DNA of 64,000 nt from Sphingopyxis sp. OAS728 (GCF_014873485.1 NZ_JADBDT010000001.1:3038001-3102000), one strand, 5' to 3'. Shown: positions 46,904 to 56,737, counted from the first letter of the stretch. Notes: generated by a model from the letters alone, not told the origin. Numbers and translations are program-made.

Positions 46904-49108
46904 ATGTCCGGTTTTTCGATAAAGGATGAGGCCGCGCCTACCGGCTCCCCCGCCGATGCCGGCGTGGCTGCCGCGCCGGCATTGAGCCCGTCGCTCGCCT
47001 GCTTCGTGCTGCTGGCCAAATTTCTCGGCACGGCGGCGGACCCCAGCCAGATCATCCACGATCGGGGTCGCGGCGACGATCCATGGACGGTCGAGGACCT
47101 TGTGCGGCTGGCGAAGCGGCTCGCGCTGATCGCCCGGATCCGTACCGCGCCGATCGGCGACCTGCCCAAGCTTCCGCTCCCCGCGCTCGCCGAATGCCGC
47201 GACGGTAGCAGCGTCATCCTGCTCAAGATCGAGGACGCGAGCCTCACGCCGCGTTATCTTGTCCAGCGCGGCGATGCCGAGCGGCCTGAAATCTGGACCG
47301 CCGAAGCGGCCGCGCAGAATTTTTCGGGGCGGCTGCTGCTGCTGACCTCGCGTGAAGCGATGGCGGGCGAGAAGCGGCCCTTCGACATCGCTTGGTTCAT
47401 TCCCGCGCTGGTAAAATATCGCAAACCGTTGCGCGACGTGCTGATCGGCTCCTTCTTCCTTCAGCTGATGGGGCTCGTCTCGCCGATCTTTTTCCAGCTC
47501 GTGATCGACAAGGTGCTCGTCCACCAATCCATGACGACGCTCGACGTGCTGGCCTTCGGTCTTACCGTTATCCTGCTGTTCGAAACGCTCATGTCGGGGC
47601 TGCGCAACTGGCTGTTCGCGCACACGACGAACCGCGTCGACAGCGAACTGTCGTCGAAGATGTTCCGCCACCTGCTCAACCTGCCGCTTGGTTATTTCGA
47701 GGCGCGGCGCGTCGGTGACAGCATCGCCCGCGTGCGCGAACTCGAAAGCATCCGTGAATTTCTGACATCGAATGCCGTTACGGTGGTGATCGACCTGTTT
47801 TTCACCATCGTCTTCTTTGCGGTAATGTTCGTCTATTCGCCGTTCCTGACGATGATCGTGCTGCTCTCGATCCCCTGCTATATCCTGATATCGGTCGTCA
47901 TCTCGCCGCCGCTCCGCGCGCTGCTCGAAGAGAAATTCCGCCGTGGGGCGGAGAATCAGTCGTTCCTCGTCGAAAGCGTGACCGGCATCGGCACGCTGAA
48001 ATCGATGGCGGTCGAACCGCAGATGCGCGACCGCTGGGAGAAGCTGTTTTCGGGCTACACCAACACCGGATTCGACGTCGCAAAGCTCGCCAATCTCGGC
48101 AGCCATCTGATCCAGGTCGTCTCGAAGCTGACGACGGTCGCGATCCTCTATTTCGGCGCGAAGGCGGTGATCGCGGGCGATCTGTCGGTGGGGTCGCTCG
48201 TCGCGTTCAACATGCTGTCGGGACGCGTCGCGGCGCCGGTGCTGCGCCTGTCGCAGCTGTGGCAGGATTTCCAGCAGGTGCGCATTTCGGTGGATCGCCT
48301 CGCCGATGTGCTCAACACGCCCGCCGAGCCCGAATATAATCCGAACCGCGCCAGCCTGCCGCCGATCGCGGGGCATGTGAGCTTCGACAAGGTGCGCTTT
48401 CGCTATCGTCCCGATGCGCCCGAGGCGCTGCGCGGGGTCAGCCTCGACATGGCGGCGGGCGAGATGATCGGCATCGTCGGCCCGTCGGGGTCGGGTAAGT
48501 CGACGCTGACCAAGCTCGTCCAGCGCCTCTATGTCCCCGAACAGGGCCGCGTGCTCGTCGATGGCGTCGACCTCGCGCTCGTCGATCCGCCGTGGCTACG
48601 CCGCCAGATCGGTGTCGTGCTCCAGGAAAATATCCTGTTCAACCGCACGGTGCGCGAGAATATTGCGCTCGGCGATCCGACGCTGCCGATGACCGCGGTG
48701 ATCGCGGCGGCAGAGCTCGCGGGCGCCCATGAGTTCATCCTCGCGATGAACCACGGCTATGATACGGTCCTCGACGAACGCGGCGGCAATCTGTCGGGCG
48801 GCCAGCGCCAGCGTATCGCGATCGCGCGCGCGCTCGTGAACGATCCGCGCATCCTGATCCTCGACGAAGCGACCTCGGCGCTCGATGCCGAGAGCGAGGA
48901 GATCATCCAGACGAACCTTGCGAGCATCGCCAAGGGACGCACCGTGATCATCATCGCGCACCGGCTGTCGGCGGTCCGCCAGTGCGACCGCATCGTCACC
49001 GTCGAAGCCGGCGAAGTGACCGAGGAAGGAACGCATGAGGAGCTGCTGCGTGCGCGGGGCCGTTATGCCCAGCTTTATGCCAAGCAGATGGGAGTGACCC
49101 AGCCATGA
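46904..49108 (+). CDS. Type I secretion ABC transporter (HlyB-like)
   Basis: 734 residues. An N-terminal C39-like domain (about residues 25-145) has no catalytic Cys at the equivalent position, so it is a recognition domain rather than a protease. An exporter membrane domain of six segments follows (from about 160), then an ATPase domain with GPSGSGKST (Walker A), LSGGQRQRIAIAR (signature) and ILILDEATSALD (Walker B). With a membrane fusion protein and TolC it would export an unfolded RTX-type or similar substrate. No substrate or TolC gene is adjacent. GAGGG precedes the ATG by about 11 bases. Confidence 0.92.
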   Translation: MSGFSIKDEAAPTGSPADAGVAAAPALSPSLACFVLLAKFLGTAADPSQIIHDRGRGDDPWTVEDLVRLAKRLALIARIRTAPIGDLPKLPLPALAECRDGSSVILLKIEDASLTPRYLVQRGDAERPEIWTAEAAAQNFSGRLLLLTSREAMAGEKRPFDIAWFIPALVKYRKPLRDVLIGSFFLQLMGLVSPIFFQLVIDKVLVHQSMTTLDVLAFGLTVILLFETLMSGLRNWLFAHTTNRVDSELSSKMFRHLLNLPLGYFEARRVGDSIARVRELESIREFLTSNAVTVVIDLFFTIVFFAVMFVYSPFLTMIVLLSIPCYILISVVISPPLRALLEEKFRRGAENQSFLVESVTGIGTLKSMAVEPQMRDRWEKLFSGYTNTGFDVAKLANLGSHLIQVVSKLTTVAILYFGAKAVIAGDLSVGSLVAFNMLSGRVAAPVLRLSQLWQDFQQVRISVDRLADVLNTPAEPEYNPNRASLPPIAGHVSFDKVRFRYRPDAPEALRGVSLDMAAGEMIGIVGPSGSGKSTLTKLVQRLYVPEQGRVLVDGVDLALVDPPWLRRQIGVVLQENILFNRTVRENIALGDPTLPMTAVIAAAELAGAHEFILAMNHGYDTVLDERGGNLSGGQRQRIAIARALVNDPRILILDEATSALDAESEEIIQTNLASIAKGRTVIIIAHRLSAVRQCDRIVTVEAGEVTEEGTHEELLRARGRYAQLYAKQMGVTQP

Positions 49109-50577
49109 GCCTTGGCGAACGTTTTGCGACCCGCTTTCCGGCGATCGCCCGGCATGTCGCGATTTTCAGGGCGAGTTGGCGGATGCAGGATGCGGCCGAG
49201 GCGAACGCGCGGCCGCGGACCGACCATGAATTCCTGCCCGCCGCGCTCGAGATCATGGAAAAGCCGCCGAGCCCGGGGTGGCGCTGGCTGATGCTGTCGC
49301 TCGCCGGCCTGTTCACGATCGGGCTCATCTGGTCGTTCGTCGGCAAGGTCGACGTCATCGCGACCGCGACCGGCAAGGTCGTGCCGTCGGGCAATGTGAA
49401 GGTGATCCAGCCGATCGAGATCGGCTATGTGCGCGCGATCCATGTGAAGAACGGCCAGCATGTGAACGCCGGTGACCTGCTCGTCGAGCTCGATCCGACG
49501 CTCGCCGGCGCCGACGCGGCACAGGCGTCGAGCAATCTGCTGACCTCGGAAGTGGTCGCGGCGCGCAACGCGGCCTTGCTCGGACATCTCGGCGGCGGCA
49601 AGGGGGCCTTTGCGGCGCCGGCGGGGACGAGCGCCGAAGTTGTCCGCACCCAGCAGCAATATGTCCGCAGCGCCATCGCCGAATATGAAGGCGAACGCGC
49701 CAGCCTCGTCCAGCAGCGCGCCGAACGCAGTGCCGAGCTCGCCGGATCGCTGGCCGAGATCGCCAAGCTCGAACGTACGCTGCCGCTCGTCGACCAGCAG
49801 CTCGCGGCACGGCAGGAACTGTCCGAGAAGGGCTATTTCTCGAAGATCCGTCTGCTCGAATATGAGCAGCTCAAGGTCGAGCATGAACAGAATATCGAGG
49901 TCCAGCGCGCGCAGGCGGCGCAGGCGCGCGCCGCAATCGGCAATATCGACGCGCAGCTGATGCGGCTGCGCGGCAGCTTCGGCAAGCTTGCGGTCGCCGA
50001 GCTGTCCGAAAGCCAGGAGAAATCGGGGCTGGCGCGCGAGGAAGTCACCAAATCGGCGCGGCGCGCGGCGTTCCAGCAACTCCGCGCGCCGGTGTCGGGC
50101 ACGGTGCAGCAGCTGGTCCTCAATACGATCGGCGGGGTCGTCCAGCCCGCGCAGCCGCTGATGATTATCGTCCCCGACGATGCCGAGGCGGTCGTCGAGG
50201 CGCATATCCTCAACCGCGACATCGGCTTCATCCGCGAGGGGCAGGCGGTGCGCGTCAAGCTCGAGGCGTTCCCGTTCACCGATTACGGGATCGTCCCCGG
50301 CACCGTCGAGAGCATCAGCCGCGATGCGATCGACATGCCCGCGCAGGGCGGCGAGGCGAAGGGCGAACGGCCGAGCGGCCCGCCGCCACCGCAGGGCCTC
50401 GTCTATTCGGCGCGCATCCGGCTCGCGCAGCGGACGATCCGCGTCGGGAGCCGCGACCAGCGCATCGGTCCGGGGCTCGCGGTACAGGCGGAGATCAAGA
50501 CGGGCGAGCGGCGGATCATCCAGTATCTGCTGTCGCCGATCGCGCAAATGGCCGACGAAGCGGGGCGCGAGCGCTAG
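49105..50577 (+). CDS. HlyD-family membrane fusion protein
   Basis: 490 residues, overlapping the ABC gene by ATGA. One membrane segment near residues 63-82 (WRWLMLSLAGLFTIGLIWSF), a lipoyl-like barrel (VIQPIEIGYVRAIHVKNGQH), a long coiled coil (about 150-300), then beta-barrel domains with LRAPVSGTVQQLVLN and the HlyD-type C-terminus. It bridges the inner-membrane ABC protein to an outer-membrane TolC channel. A proline-rich GERPSGPPPPQG loop near the C-terminus is unusual. Confidence 0.9.
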   Translation: MSLGERFATRFPAIARHVAIFRASWRMQDAAEANARPRTDHEFLPAALEIMEKPPSPGWRWLMLSLAGLFTIGLIWSFVGKVDVIATATGKVVPSGNVKVIQPIEIGYVRAIHVKNGQHVNAGDLLVELDPTLAGADAAQASSNLLTSEVVAARNAALLGHLGGGKGAFAAPAGTSAEVVRTQQQYVRSAIAEYEGERASLVQQRAERSAELAGSLAEIAKLERTLPLVDQQLAARQELSEKGYFSKIRLLEYEQLKVEHEQNIEVQRAQAAQARAAIGNIDAQLMRLRGSFGKLAVAELSESQEKSGLAREEVTKSARRAAFQQLRAPVSGTVQQLVLNTIGGVVQPAQPLMIIVPDDAEAVVEAHILNRDIGFIREGQAVRVKLEAFPFTDYGIVPGTVESISRDAIDMPAQGGEAKGERPSGPPPPQGLVYSARIRLAQRTIRVGSRDQRIGPGLAVQAEIKTGERRIIQYLLSPIAQMADEAGRER

Positions 50578-50586
50578 CCCGCCTGC

Positions 50587-50661
50587 TGGTGACCCCTACG
50601 GGAATCGAACCCGTGTTTCAGCCGTGAGAGGGCCGCGTCCTGACCGCTAGACGAAGGGGCC
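50587..50661 (-). tRNA. tRNA-Glu (anticodon CUC)
   Basis: 75 bases including an encoded CCA. Acceptor GGCCCCU pairs with AGGGGUC; the D loop has AGCGGUC; the anticodon loop is CUCUCAC (anticodon CUC, reading GAG); the T arm is CGGGUUCGAUUCCCG. It lies just after the HlyD gene on the opposite strand. Confidence 0.95.
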
Positions 50662-50711
50662 GTGTGGGTCGGAAATTTGCGGAAAAGGGAGCCGACCGCT
50701 CCCGGAACCGA

Positions 50712-50787
50712 TGGTGACCCCTACGGGACTCGAACCCGTGTTTTCGCCGTGAAAGGGCGACGTCCTAGACCGCTAGACGAAGGGGCC
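50712..50787 (-). tRNA. tRNA-Glu (anticodon UUC)
   Basis: 76 bases including an encoded CCA. Same acceptor and T arm as its neighbour; the anticodon loop is CUUUCAC (anticodon UUC, reading GAA and GAG). The two genes are 50 bases apart on the minus strand and probably arose by duplication. Confidence 0.95.
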
Positions 50788-50880
50788 GTCTGATCGGTGA
50801 AGCGGCGCCTTAGACGGGCCTTCCGGAACGGTCAAGCGGACCTGCGCAAAAATATTGCGCCGCGGCGGATCGGCCAACTG

Positions 50881-52647
50881 CTAATCGGCCCAGGCGGCAT
50901 CCTCCAAATGGAGTTCGGCGGCCGGCCGGCTGCCCCAATCGTCGCGTTTTGCACGGCCCGCGAGCCATAATTTACGCCCGCGCGCGTGCAGCAGCGCCTG
51001 TCCCAATTCGCTCTCGGCGCTGCGAAACGCGACCGCCTTGAACCGTGCGCCGTCGTCGCCCGACACGATCAGGCGGACATGGTCGGTGCCGACGATCCCC
51101 GATTCGACGATCCGCACCGGGCCGGTCGCAACGCGCGGTGCGGGCCAGCCGGCGCCATAGGGGCCCGCGCTCTCGATCGCGTCGCACCAGAGCGGGTTGA
51201 TACCGCGCGGCGCGAGCACCGCGTCGATCAGCAGCGACTTGTCGCCGCTTGCGCGCTCGACATCGGTGGCGAGCCGGTCGTTGAGGTACGCGCCGAGCGC
51301 GTCGACCTTGTCGGCGGCAACGGTGAGGCCGGCGGCCATCGCATGCCCGCCGCCCGCGACGAGCAGGCCGGTTTCTTTTGCGGCGAGGATTGCGGCGCCG
51401 AGGTCGACGCCATTGATCGAGCGCCCCGATCCCTTGCCGACGCCATCCTCGTCGACCGCGATGACGATTGCGGGGCGGTGTAACCGCTCCTTGAGGCGCC
51501 CCGCGACGATCCCGATCACCCCCGGGTGCCAGCCCTGTCCGGCGACGATCGCGACGGGGGCGTTGCCGCACGCCGCGCTCGCCTCGATCGCCTGGTCGAG
51601 CACCGCCGCTTCGATCGCGCGCCGCTCTTCGTTCAGCCGGTTGAGTTCGACGGCGATATCGGCCGCCTCCTGCGGGTCGCTCGTGGTGAGCAGGCGCACG
51701 CCAAGGTCGGACTTGCCGACGCGGCCGCCGGCATTGATCCGCGGCCCCAGCGCAAAGCCCATGTCGCTCGCGCTCGGCGGCTTGGTGAGCCGCGCCGCGT
51801 CCATCAGCGCCGCCAGCCCGGTGTTGCCGCGCCGCGCCATCACCTTCAGCCCTTGCGTCACGAGCGCGCGGTTGAAGCCGGTGAGCCCCGCGACGTCCGC
51901 GACCGTGCCGAGCGCGACCAGATCGAGCAGGTCGATCAGCGCGGGCTCGTCGCGCGTCGCGAAGAAACCGCGCGCACGCAGTGTGCGCAGCAGCGCGGCG
52001 CCGAGCAGGAAGGCGACCCCGACCGCGGCAAGATTGCCGTGGATGGCCGCATCGGGTTCCTCATCGAGCCGGTTCGGGTTCACCAGCGCCAGCGCGTCGG
52101 GCAGGGTGGTCGCGCACTGGTGATGGTCGACGACGATCACCTCGACCCCCGCCGCCTTGGCTTCGGCGATCGCATCGAACGCCTGCGCGCCGCAATCGAC
52201 GGTCACGACCAGCTTCGATCCCGCCTCGCCGATCTTGACCAGCGCCGCGCCCGACGGGCCGTATCCTTCCATCAGCCGGTCGGGGATATACGCCCCCGCA
52301 GGCAGCCCCAGCCCGCGCAGCAGCCGCACGAGCAAGGCGGCCGAGGTCGCGCCGTCGACGTCATAATCGCCGAAGATCGTCACCGCCTCCCTGCGCTCGA
52401 CCGCATCGGCGAGCCGCGCGGCGGCGGCGTCCATGTCGCGGAACAGCGACGGGTCGGGCATGAAACCGCGCAAGGTCGGCGTGCGCTGGCGGTCGAGGTC
52501 GTCGCGCGCCACCCCGCGCGCGAGCAGCAATTGCGTGACCAGGTCGTCGGGCGCGAGATTTTCGGACGCCATGTCGGCGCTCGCGCGGCGCCAATGCCAC
52601 GGCTGGCCCTTGATCGAGTGCGTAATCCCGAGTGCCGTCTCGCTCAT
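50881..52647 (-). CDS. recJ: Single-stranded-DNA-specific exonuclease RecJ
   Basis: 588 residues. DHH-family motifs: FGDYDVDGATSAALLVRL, VTVDCGAQAFDAI, VDHHQCATTLPDALALVNP and the DHHA1 region with GGGHAMAAGLTV. RecJ digests single-stranded DNA 5' to 3' in recombination and mismatch repair. The start overlaps the PH-domain gene stop (ATGA). In many alphaproteobacteria it follows hom and glpX directly; here five other genes lie between glpX and recJ. Confidence 0.96.
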   Translation of the reverse strand: MSETALGITHSIKGQPWHWRRASADMASENLAPDDLVTQLLLARGVARDDLDRQRTPTLRGFMPDPSLFRDMDAAAARLADAVERREAVTIFGDYDVDGATSAALLVRLLRGLGLPAGAYIPDRLMEGYGPSGAALVKIGEAGSKLVVTVDCGAQAFDAIAEAKAAGVEVIVVDHHQCATTLPDALALVNPNRLDEEPDAAIHGNLAAVGVAFLLGAALLRTLRARGFFATRDEPALIDLLDLVALGTVADVAGLTGFNRALVTQGLKVMARRGNTGLAALMDAARLTKPPSASDMGFALGPRINAGGRVGKSDLGVRLLTTSDPQEAADIAVELNRLNEERRAIEAAVLDQAIEASAACGNAPVAIVAGQGWHPGVIGIVAGRLKERLHRPAIVIAVDEDGVGKGSGRSINGVDLGAAILAAKETGLLVAGGGHAMAAGLTVAADKVDALGAYLNDRLATDVERASGDKSLLIDAVLAPRGINPLWCDAIESAGPYGAGWPAPRVATGPVRIVESGIVGTDHVRLIVSGDDGARFKAVAFRSAESELGQALLHARGRKLWLAGRAKRDDWGSRPAAELHLEDAAWAD

Positions 52648-54158
52648 GACCGCGCCCTCGCGGCGAGGATGCGGGTACGAAGGTCCTGCGCGGCGGCGAG
52701 CGGGATCGCGGGAATCTCGTGCGTTGCGAGCGAACTACCGCCGGGCACGCCGAACACCAAAGTCGCGAGGCCGAGCGGGCGCAGGATGAAATCGCTCTTG
52801 AGGTCGACGCTCTGCACCGACGCGTGCGGCAGCAAGGTCATCTTGGGTTTCCACGCCCCGCGCCGGATCGCGACCTGTTCGCCAAGGTCGGCCCAGCGAT
52901 GGAAGCGCGCCGCCCAGAAGGCGATGAGCGCGATCAACGGCGCCGCGACCAGCCCGAGCCAGCCGACCGCATTGCCCAGATAGAGCGCGACCCCGCCGCC
53001 GATCGTCGCGCACACAGCGCCGATGATCGGCCCGAGCGCGACGATGCGGTGACTATGCTGCCACGCTTGGCCGGCGCCGGGGCGCCTTATGGCGACCTCG
53101 GCGAGCACCGGGTCGATCTCGCCCAGCTTGGCGAAGGGTACGACCTGATGGTCGCGTTCCTTCTCGCCGTCGCTGGCGAGGCTCTGCAGGCGCAGTTCGT
53201 GCCAGCCGAAGCGCTGGCGCAGCCAGCCGGTGACGAGGATCGCCGCCTGCACGCGCTTCACCGGCACCGCGACGTCGGTGCGCGTCGTGAGCCCGCGGGT
53301 ACGGCGCAGCGTGCGGGGCTCGCGCGTCAGCCGGAAATCCCAGTTCGCGAAAAACATCGTCGCGATCCCGCTCGCGAATCCGATCAGCAGCAGCGACAGC
53401 GCCGCACCGACCCCCGCAATCCAGCGATGCGCGAGCAACCACTGGTCGAGCCCGTAATCCTCGGCGATATCGATCCAGTCCATCGGGTTGAAGACGTTGA
53501 AATCGAACGGCAACAGTCCGTCGAAAAACTGCATGCCTGCACCGACGACGGCTAGCGCGGCGAGCGAGAAGTTGAACAGGCCGGCGATCAGCAACTGGCG
53601 CGGCGTCATCGCGAACAGCAGCCGGTCCTCAGTTGCGGGAGGCGCCTCGGGCGCATCGGCGGTTGCAACGGGTGCCGGCACCTCGCCGCTGCGATGCGCG
53701 CGGATCGTCGTGCGCAGCGCCTGCGCCGAACCCAGCGCGATCGCGTCGAGGCTCGCGTCATTCTCCTTGCCGCCCGCGCCCGTTTCGAACCCGACCTTGG
53801 CGATGCCGAGCGCGCGCGAGACGAGCCCCTGTTCGATACTGACGTCCTGGATGCGGTCGAAGGGGATGGTGCGGTGCTGGCGGGAAAAGACGCCGCTTTC
53901 GATCACCACCTCGTCGTCGCCGACGAGGAAGCGGAAGCGCAGCCACTGGAACCACGCAGCCGCCAGCGAGATGAGCAGAAAGGCGCCGATCGCGGGGACG
54001 ATCCACAGCCAATTGCCCGTAAAGCCGAGGGCGGCGACCGCGGGAAGGAACTGCAACGACCGCGGCCCCAGCTTGACGACCGCCAGCGCCAGCGTTGCGG
54101 GGTGCAGCCGCTGCCAGTCGGGTTCGGCTTCGGTCGTCATGGCGACGGCGTCGCTCAT
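52644..54158 (-). CDS. YdbT-like protein with bacterial PH (bPH2/DUF304) domains
   Basis: 504 residues from ATG 54158. Several membrane segments alternate with PH-type domains: residues 20-130 (FLVGDDEVVIESGVFSRQHRTIPFDRIQDVS), a middle domain (NWDFRLTREPRTLRRTRGLT) and a C-terminal one (RRGAWKPKMTLLPHASVQSVDLKSDFILRP shown as key blocks RRGAWKPKMT, HASVQSVDLK). This matches YdbT of Bacillus. Function is unknown; a membrane or stress role is proposed for relatives. It overlaps its YdbS-like neighbour and recJ by ATGA. Confidence 0.85.
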   Translation of the reverse strand: MSDAVAMTTEAEPDWQRLHPATLALAVVKLGPRSLQFLPAVAALGFTGNWLWIVPAIGAFLLISLAAAWFQWLRFRFLVGDDEVVIESGVFSRQHRTIPFDRIQDVSIEQGLVSRALGIAKVGFETGAGGKENDASLDAIALGSAQALRTTIRAHRSGEVPAPVATADAPEAPPATEDRLLFAMTPRQLLIAGLFNFSLAALAVVGAGMQFFDGLLPFDFNVFNPMDWIDIAEDYGLDQWLLAHRWIAGVGAALSLLLIGFASGIATMFFANWDFRLTREPRTLRRTRGLTTRTDVAVPVKRVQAAILVTGWLRQRFGWHELRLQSLASDGEKERDHQVVPFAKLGEIDPVLAEVAIRRPGAGQAWQHSHRIVALGPIIGAVCATIGGGVALYLGNAVGWLGLVAAPLIALIAFWAARFHRWADLGEQVAIRRGAWKPKMTLLPHASVQSVDLKSDFILRPLGLATLVFGVPGGSSLATHEIPAIPLAAAQDLRTRILAARARS

Positions 54159-54685
54159 GCGAAATCGGTCTGGATATGGCGGCGGATCGTCTCGCGCATC
54201 GCGGCGGCAAGGTCGCTGTGCAGCCCCGGCAGCGTCACCGTGCTGTTGTGCGTGCCCGACGTGTGGACGATCAGGTGCGACAGCCCGAACCAGCGTTCGA
54301 TGGGCCCCTGCCCGACGTCGATGTGCTGGACGCGCACAAAGGGAACGATCGTGTCGGTGCGGAACAGCCAGCCGCGCGCGACGCGGAGCTGCCCCTCGCC
54401 GATCTTGTAGCCCCAGCGCGACACGCGCCGCGACGGGAAGGAGACGATCACCACGATCGCGATCAGCCACGCCGCCGCGGTGATCAGCCCGTACGGCCCC
54501 TCGATTTGCCGGATCAGCAGCGCGTCGAACACGCTCGCGCCAATCGCGAGCGGGATCAGGTTGAGCGCGGTGGCGACGCGCAAAACCTGCGCATAGGCGG
54601 GCGCGACCGGGTCGAGCCCCTCGGCGGCATTGAGCGCATCGGGGGCGAAGGGATCGGTCGGGGCCGCGGCAGGGATGTCGGTCAT
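54155..54685 (-). CDS. YdbS-like bacterial PH-domain membrane protein
   Basis: 176 residues. Two membrane segments (NLIPLAIGASVFDALLI and GLITAAAWLIAIVVIVSF) precede a PH-like domain with LRVARGWLFRTDTIVPFVRVQHIDVGQGPIERWFGL (key blocks RGWLFRTDTIVP and RVQHIDVGQGPIERWFG). It pairs with the YdbT-like protein downstream, the same two-gene arrangement as ydbS-ydbT in Bacillus; the ATGA overlap supports co-translation. Confidence 0.85.
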   Translation of the reverse strand: MTDIPAAAPTDPFAPDALNAAEGLDPVAPAYAQVLRVATALNLIPLAIGASVFDALLIRQIEGPYGLITAAAWLIAIVVIVSFPSRRVSRWGYKIGEGQLRVARGWLFRTDTIVPFVRVQHIDVGQGPIERWFGLSHLIVHTSGTHNSTVTLPGLHSDLAAAMRETIRRHIQTDFA

Positions 54686-54710
54686 GTTCCTCCGTTAGTC
54701 GTTCGGGCCA

Positions 54711-56672
54711 TCAGGGCACAACCACATTGAAGCGCGGGTCGACGGGCGGGTGCAGCGCGAACCACGACAGGAACGCCATGCGGTCGCCGTCGATCCTGAT
54801 CGCGCCCGACTGGATCAGCGCGGGGAATTGCGCGCGGCCCATCATCGCCTCGTCGAGGATCGTGCGGTCGATCGTCACCGTCGCGGTCGGCGCGGCGTCG
54901 GTCACGCCATAGCGCGGGAATTCGACCCCGCCTCCGACGACCACCGCGACCGTCTCCTTGCTGTCGGGCAGCACGAACTGGAACGTCCCTTTGATGGCGC
55001 TCCCCTTCGCGGCATCGAACCGCGTCGCGAGCGCATCGAAAAACACCGCGGTCGGGATCGCGCTCACAAAGCTGCGGCTCTGCCCGTTGCCGGTCGACGC
55101 CTCGACGGCATTGCCGCGCAGGCTCGCCGCACCGGCGAGATAATAGTTTCGCCAGGCACCCGATTCGGCCTGATAGCCCATCTGGTCGTACGCCGACGCC
55201 AGCGCCGCGCGCGCCTCCTTATTGTCCGGCTGCGCAAAGACGAGCTTGTTGAGCAGCTCGGCCGCCCAGCGATAATCGCCCGCCTTCAGCGCCTCGCGCC
55301 CCGCCGCGAGCAGCTTGTCGGCCCCGCCCGCGAGCGCAACATATTTGGGCGCCGATTGTTCGGGCGGCAGCGGGTTGAAGTTGGCGGGATTGCCGTCCCA
55401 CCAGCCGAAATAGCGCTGATACACCGCCTTCATGTCGTGGTTGAGCGTGCCATAATAGCCGCGCGTCGAAAAATCCCGGCCCTGCACCGGTGCCTCGGCG
55501 GTCTGGTCGGCGAGCTCGTGCAGGGTCGCGCCGCGGTTCGCGAGGAACAGCGTGCGGTCGTGGACGTAACGATAGGCATCGCGCTGGTTCGCCAGCAGCG
55601 ACGACACTTCGCCCGAGCCCCATGTCGGCCAATGGTGCGACGCCATCGCGACCTCGGCGATGCCGCCCCATTTCAGCAGCATCGCGTCGATCACCTTCGA
55701 CCAGTGCAGCGCGTCGCGCACCTGCGCCCCGCGAAGGGTCAGAACATTGTGCAGCGTGTGCGTAACGACCTCGGTCGTGTGCAAAGCCTTGTAAGCGGGG
55801 ATGTAGAAGACGAACTCCGACGGCGCCTCGGTGCTTCCCGCGTCGAGGAAGTCGAACGCCAGCCCGTCGATCGTCAGCGTCCCGCCCTTTTCGCCGACGG
55901 TCTCGGTCGGCTCCATATAGCCAACGGTGCCCGACGACAGCTTCGGCCCCAGCCCGGTGTCGACCTGCCCCTTTTCGCCCGGCGGCAGGATCGCACCGAA
56001 CATATAGAGCGCGCGGCGCCCCATCGCACCGCCCGCCAGCACATTCTCCGACGTCGCTTCTTCCGAAAAGCCGTGCGGCGCGATGATGCGGATTTTCTGC
56101 GCCCTGACCTGTTCGGGGGTGACGATGCCGCCGACGCCGCCGAAATGGTCGCTATGGCTGTGCGAAAAGATCACCGCCCTGATCGGCAACTTGCCCGCCT
56201 TCGCCTCGACCGTATCGGTGAACAGTTTCCAGCTTGCCGCCGCGGCTTCCTCCGACAGCAGCGGGTCGACGATGATCCAGCCCGACTTGCCGCGGATGAT
56301 CGTCATTACCGAAATATCGTAGCCGCGGACCTGCCAGATCTTGCCCGGAACGACCTCGAACAACCCGTGCACCGCGTCGAGCCGCGCCTGCCGCCACAGC
56401 GACGGGTTCACCGTATCGGGCGCCTCGGCCTTGCTCAGGAACTCGTAGGGGCGCCGGTCCCAAACCGTTTTGCCATTCGCGTCGAGAATGACCCCACCCG
56501 GAATTTCGGCGAGCTTGCCGCGCATCACATTGGCTTCGTCGCGTGGATCGTTCAGCGGCAGGCGCCCCGCGATCTCGGCCTGTGCGGTCCGCGTCTGGTC
56601 GCTCGCGGCGTCCTGCGCGGTCGCGGCTAAGGGCAGGCTGCTCGCGAGCAGCAGGGCGGTCAGTCGGCGCAT
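54711..56672 (-). CDS. SdsA-type alkyl sulfatase (metallo-beta-lactamase fold)
   Basis: 653 residues. Signal peptide to about residue 19 (LLASSLPLAATAQ). The metal-binding motif FSHSHSDHFGG is near residue 170, and the NVLAGGAMGRRALYMFGAIL and LHTTEVVTHTLHNVLTLRGA segments are characteristic of alkyl sulfatases. A dimerisation region follows (LLNKLVFAQPDNKEARAALA) and then an SCP2-like C-terminal domain. It should hydrolyse alkyl sulfate esters such as SDS in the periplasm. It is not linked to a sulfate uptake gene. It diverges from the flavodoxin-like gene. Confidence 0.9.
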   Translation of the reverse strand: MRRLTALLLASSLPLAATAQDAASDQTRTAQAEIAGRLPLNDPRDEANVMRGKLAEIPGGVILDANGKTVWDRRPYEFLSKAEAPDTVNPSLWRQARLDAVHGLFEVVPGKIWQVRGYDISVMTIIRGKSGWIIVDPLLSEEAAAASWKLFTDTVEAKAGKLPIRAVIFSHSHSDHFGGVGGIVTPEQVRAQKIRIIAPHGFSEEATSENVLAGGAMGRRALYMFGAILPPGEKGQVDTGLGPKLSSGTVGYMEPTETVGEKGGTLTIDGLAFDFLDAGSTEAPSEFVFYIPAYKALHTTEVVTHTLHNVLTLRGAQVRDALHWSKVIDAMLLKWGGIAEVAMASHHWPTWGSGEVSSLLANQRDAYRYVHDRTLFLANRGATLHELADQTAEAPVQGRDFSTRGYYGTLNHDMKAVYQRYFGWWDGNPANFNPLPPEQSAPKYVALAGGADKLLAAGREALKAGDYRWAAELLNKLVFAQPDNKEARAALASAYDQMGYQAESGAWRNYYLAGAASLRGNAVEASTGNGQSRSFVSAIPTAVFFDALATRFDAAKGSAIKGTFQFVLPDSKETVAVVVGGGVEFPRYGVTDAAPTATVTIDRTILDEAMMGRAQFPALIQSGAIRIDGDRMAFLSWFALHPPVDPRFNVVVP

Positions 56673-56737
56673 GTCATATCTCCCCCATTTGTCGGGGCAG
56701 CTTGCGCCGCGTGCCGGGGCTTGGCAAGCATCGGCGC

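Noticed and set aside
50587..50787. Near-identical 70-base blocks as a possible repeat or attachment site
   Set aside because: They are two complete tRNA-Glu genes; no integrase or duplicated tRNA end was found nearby.
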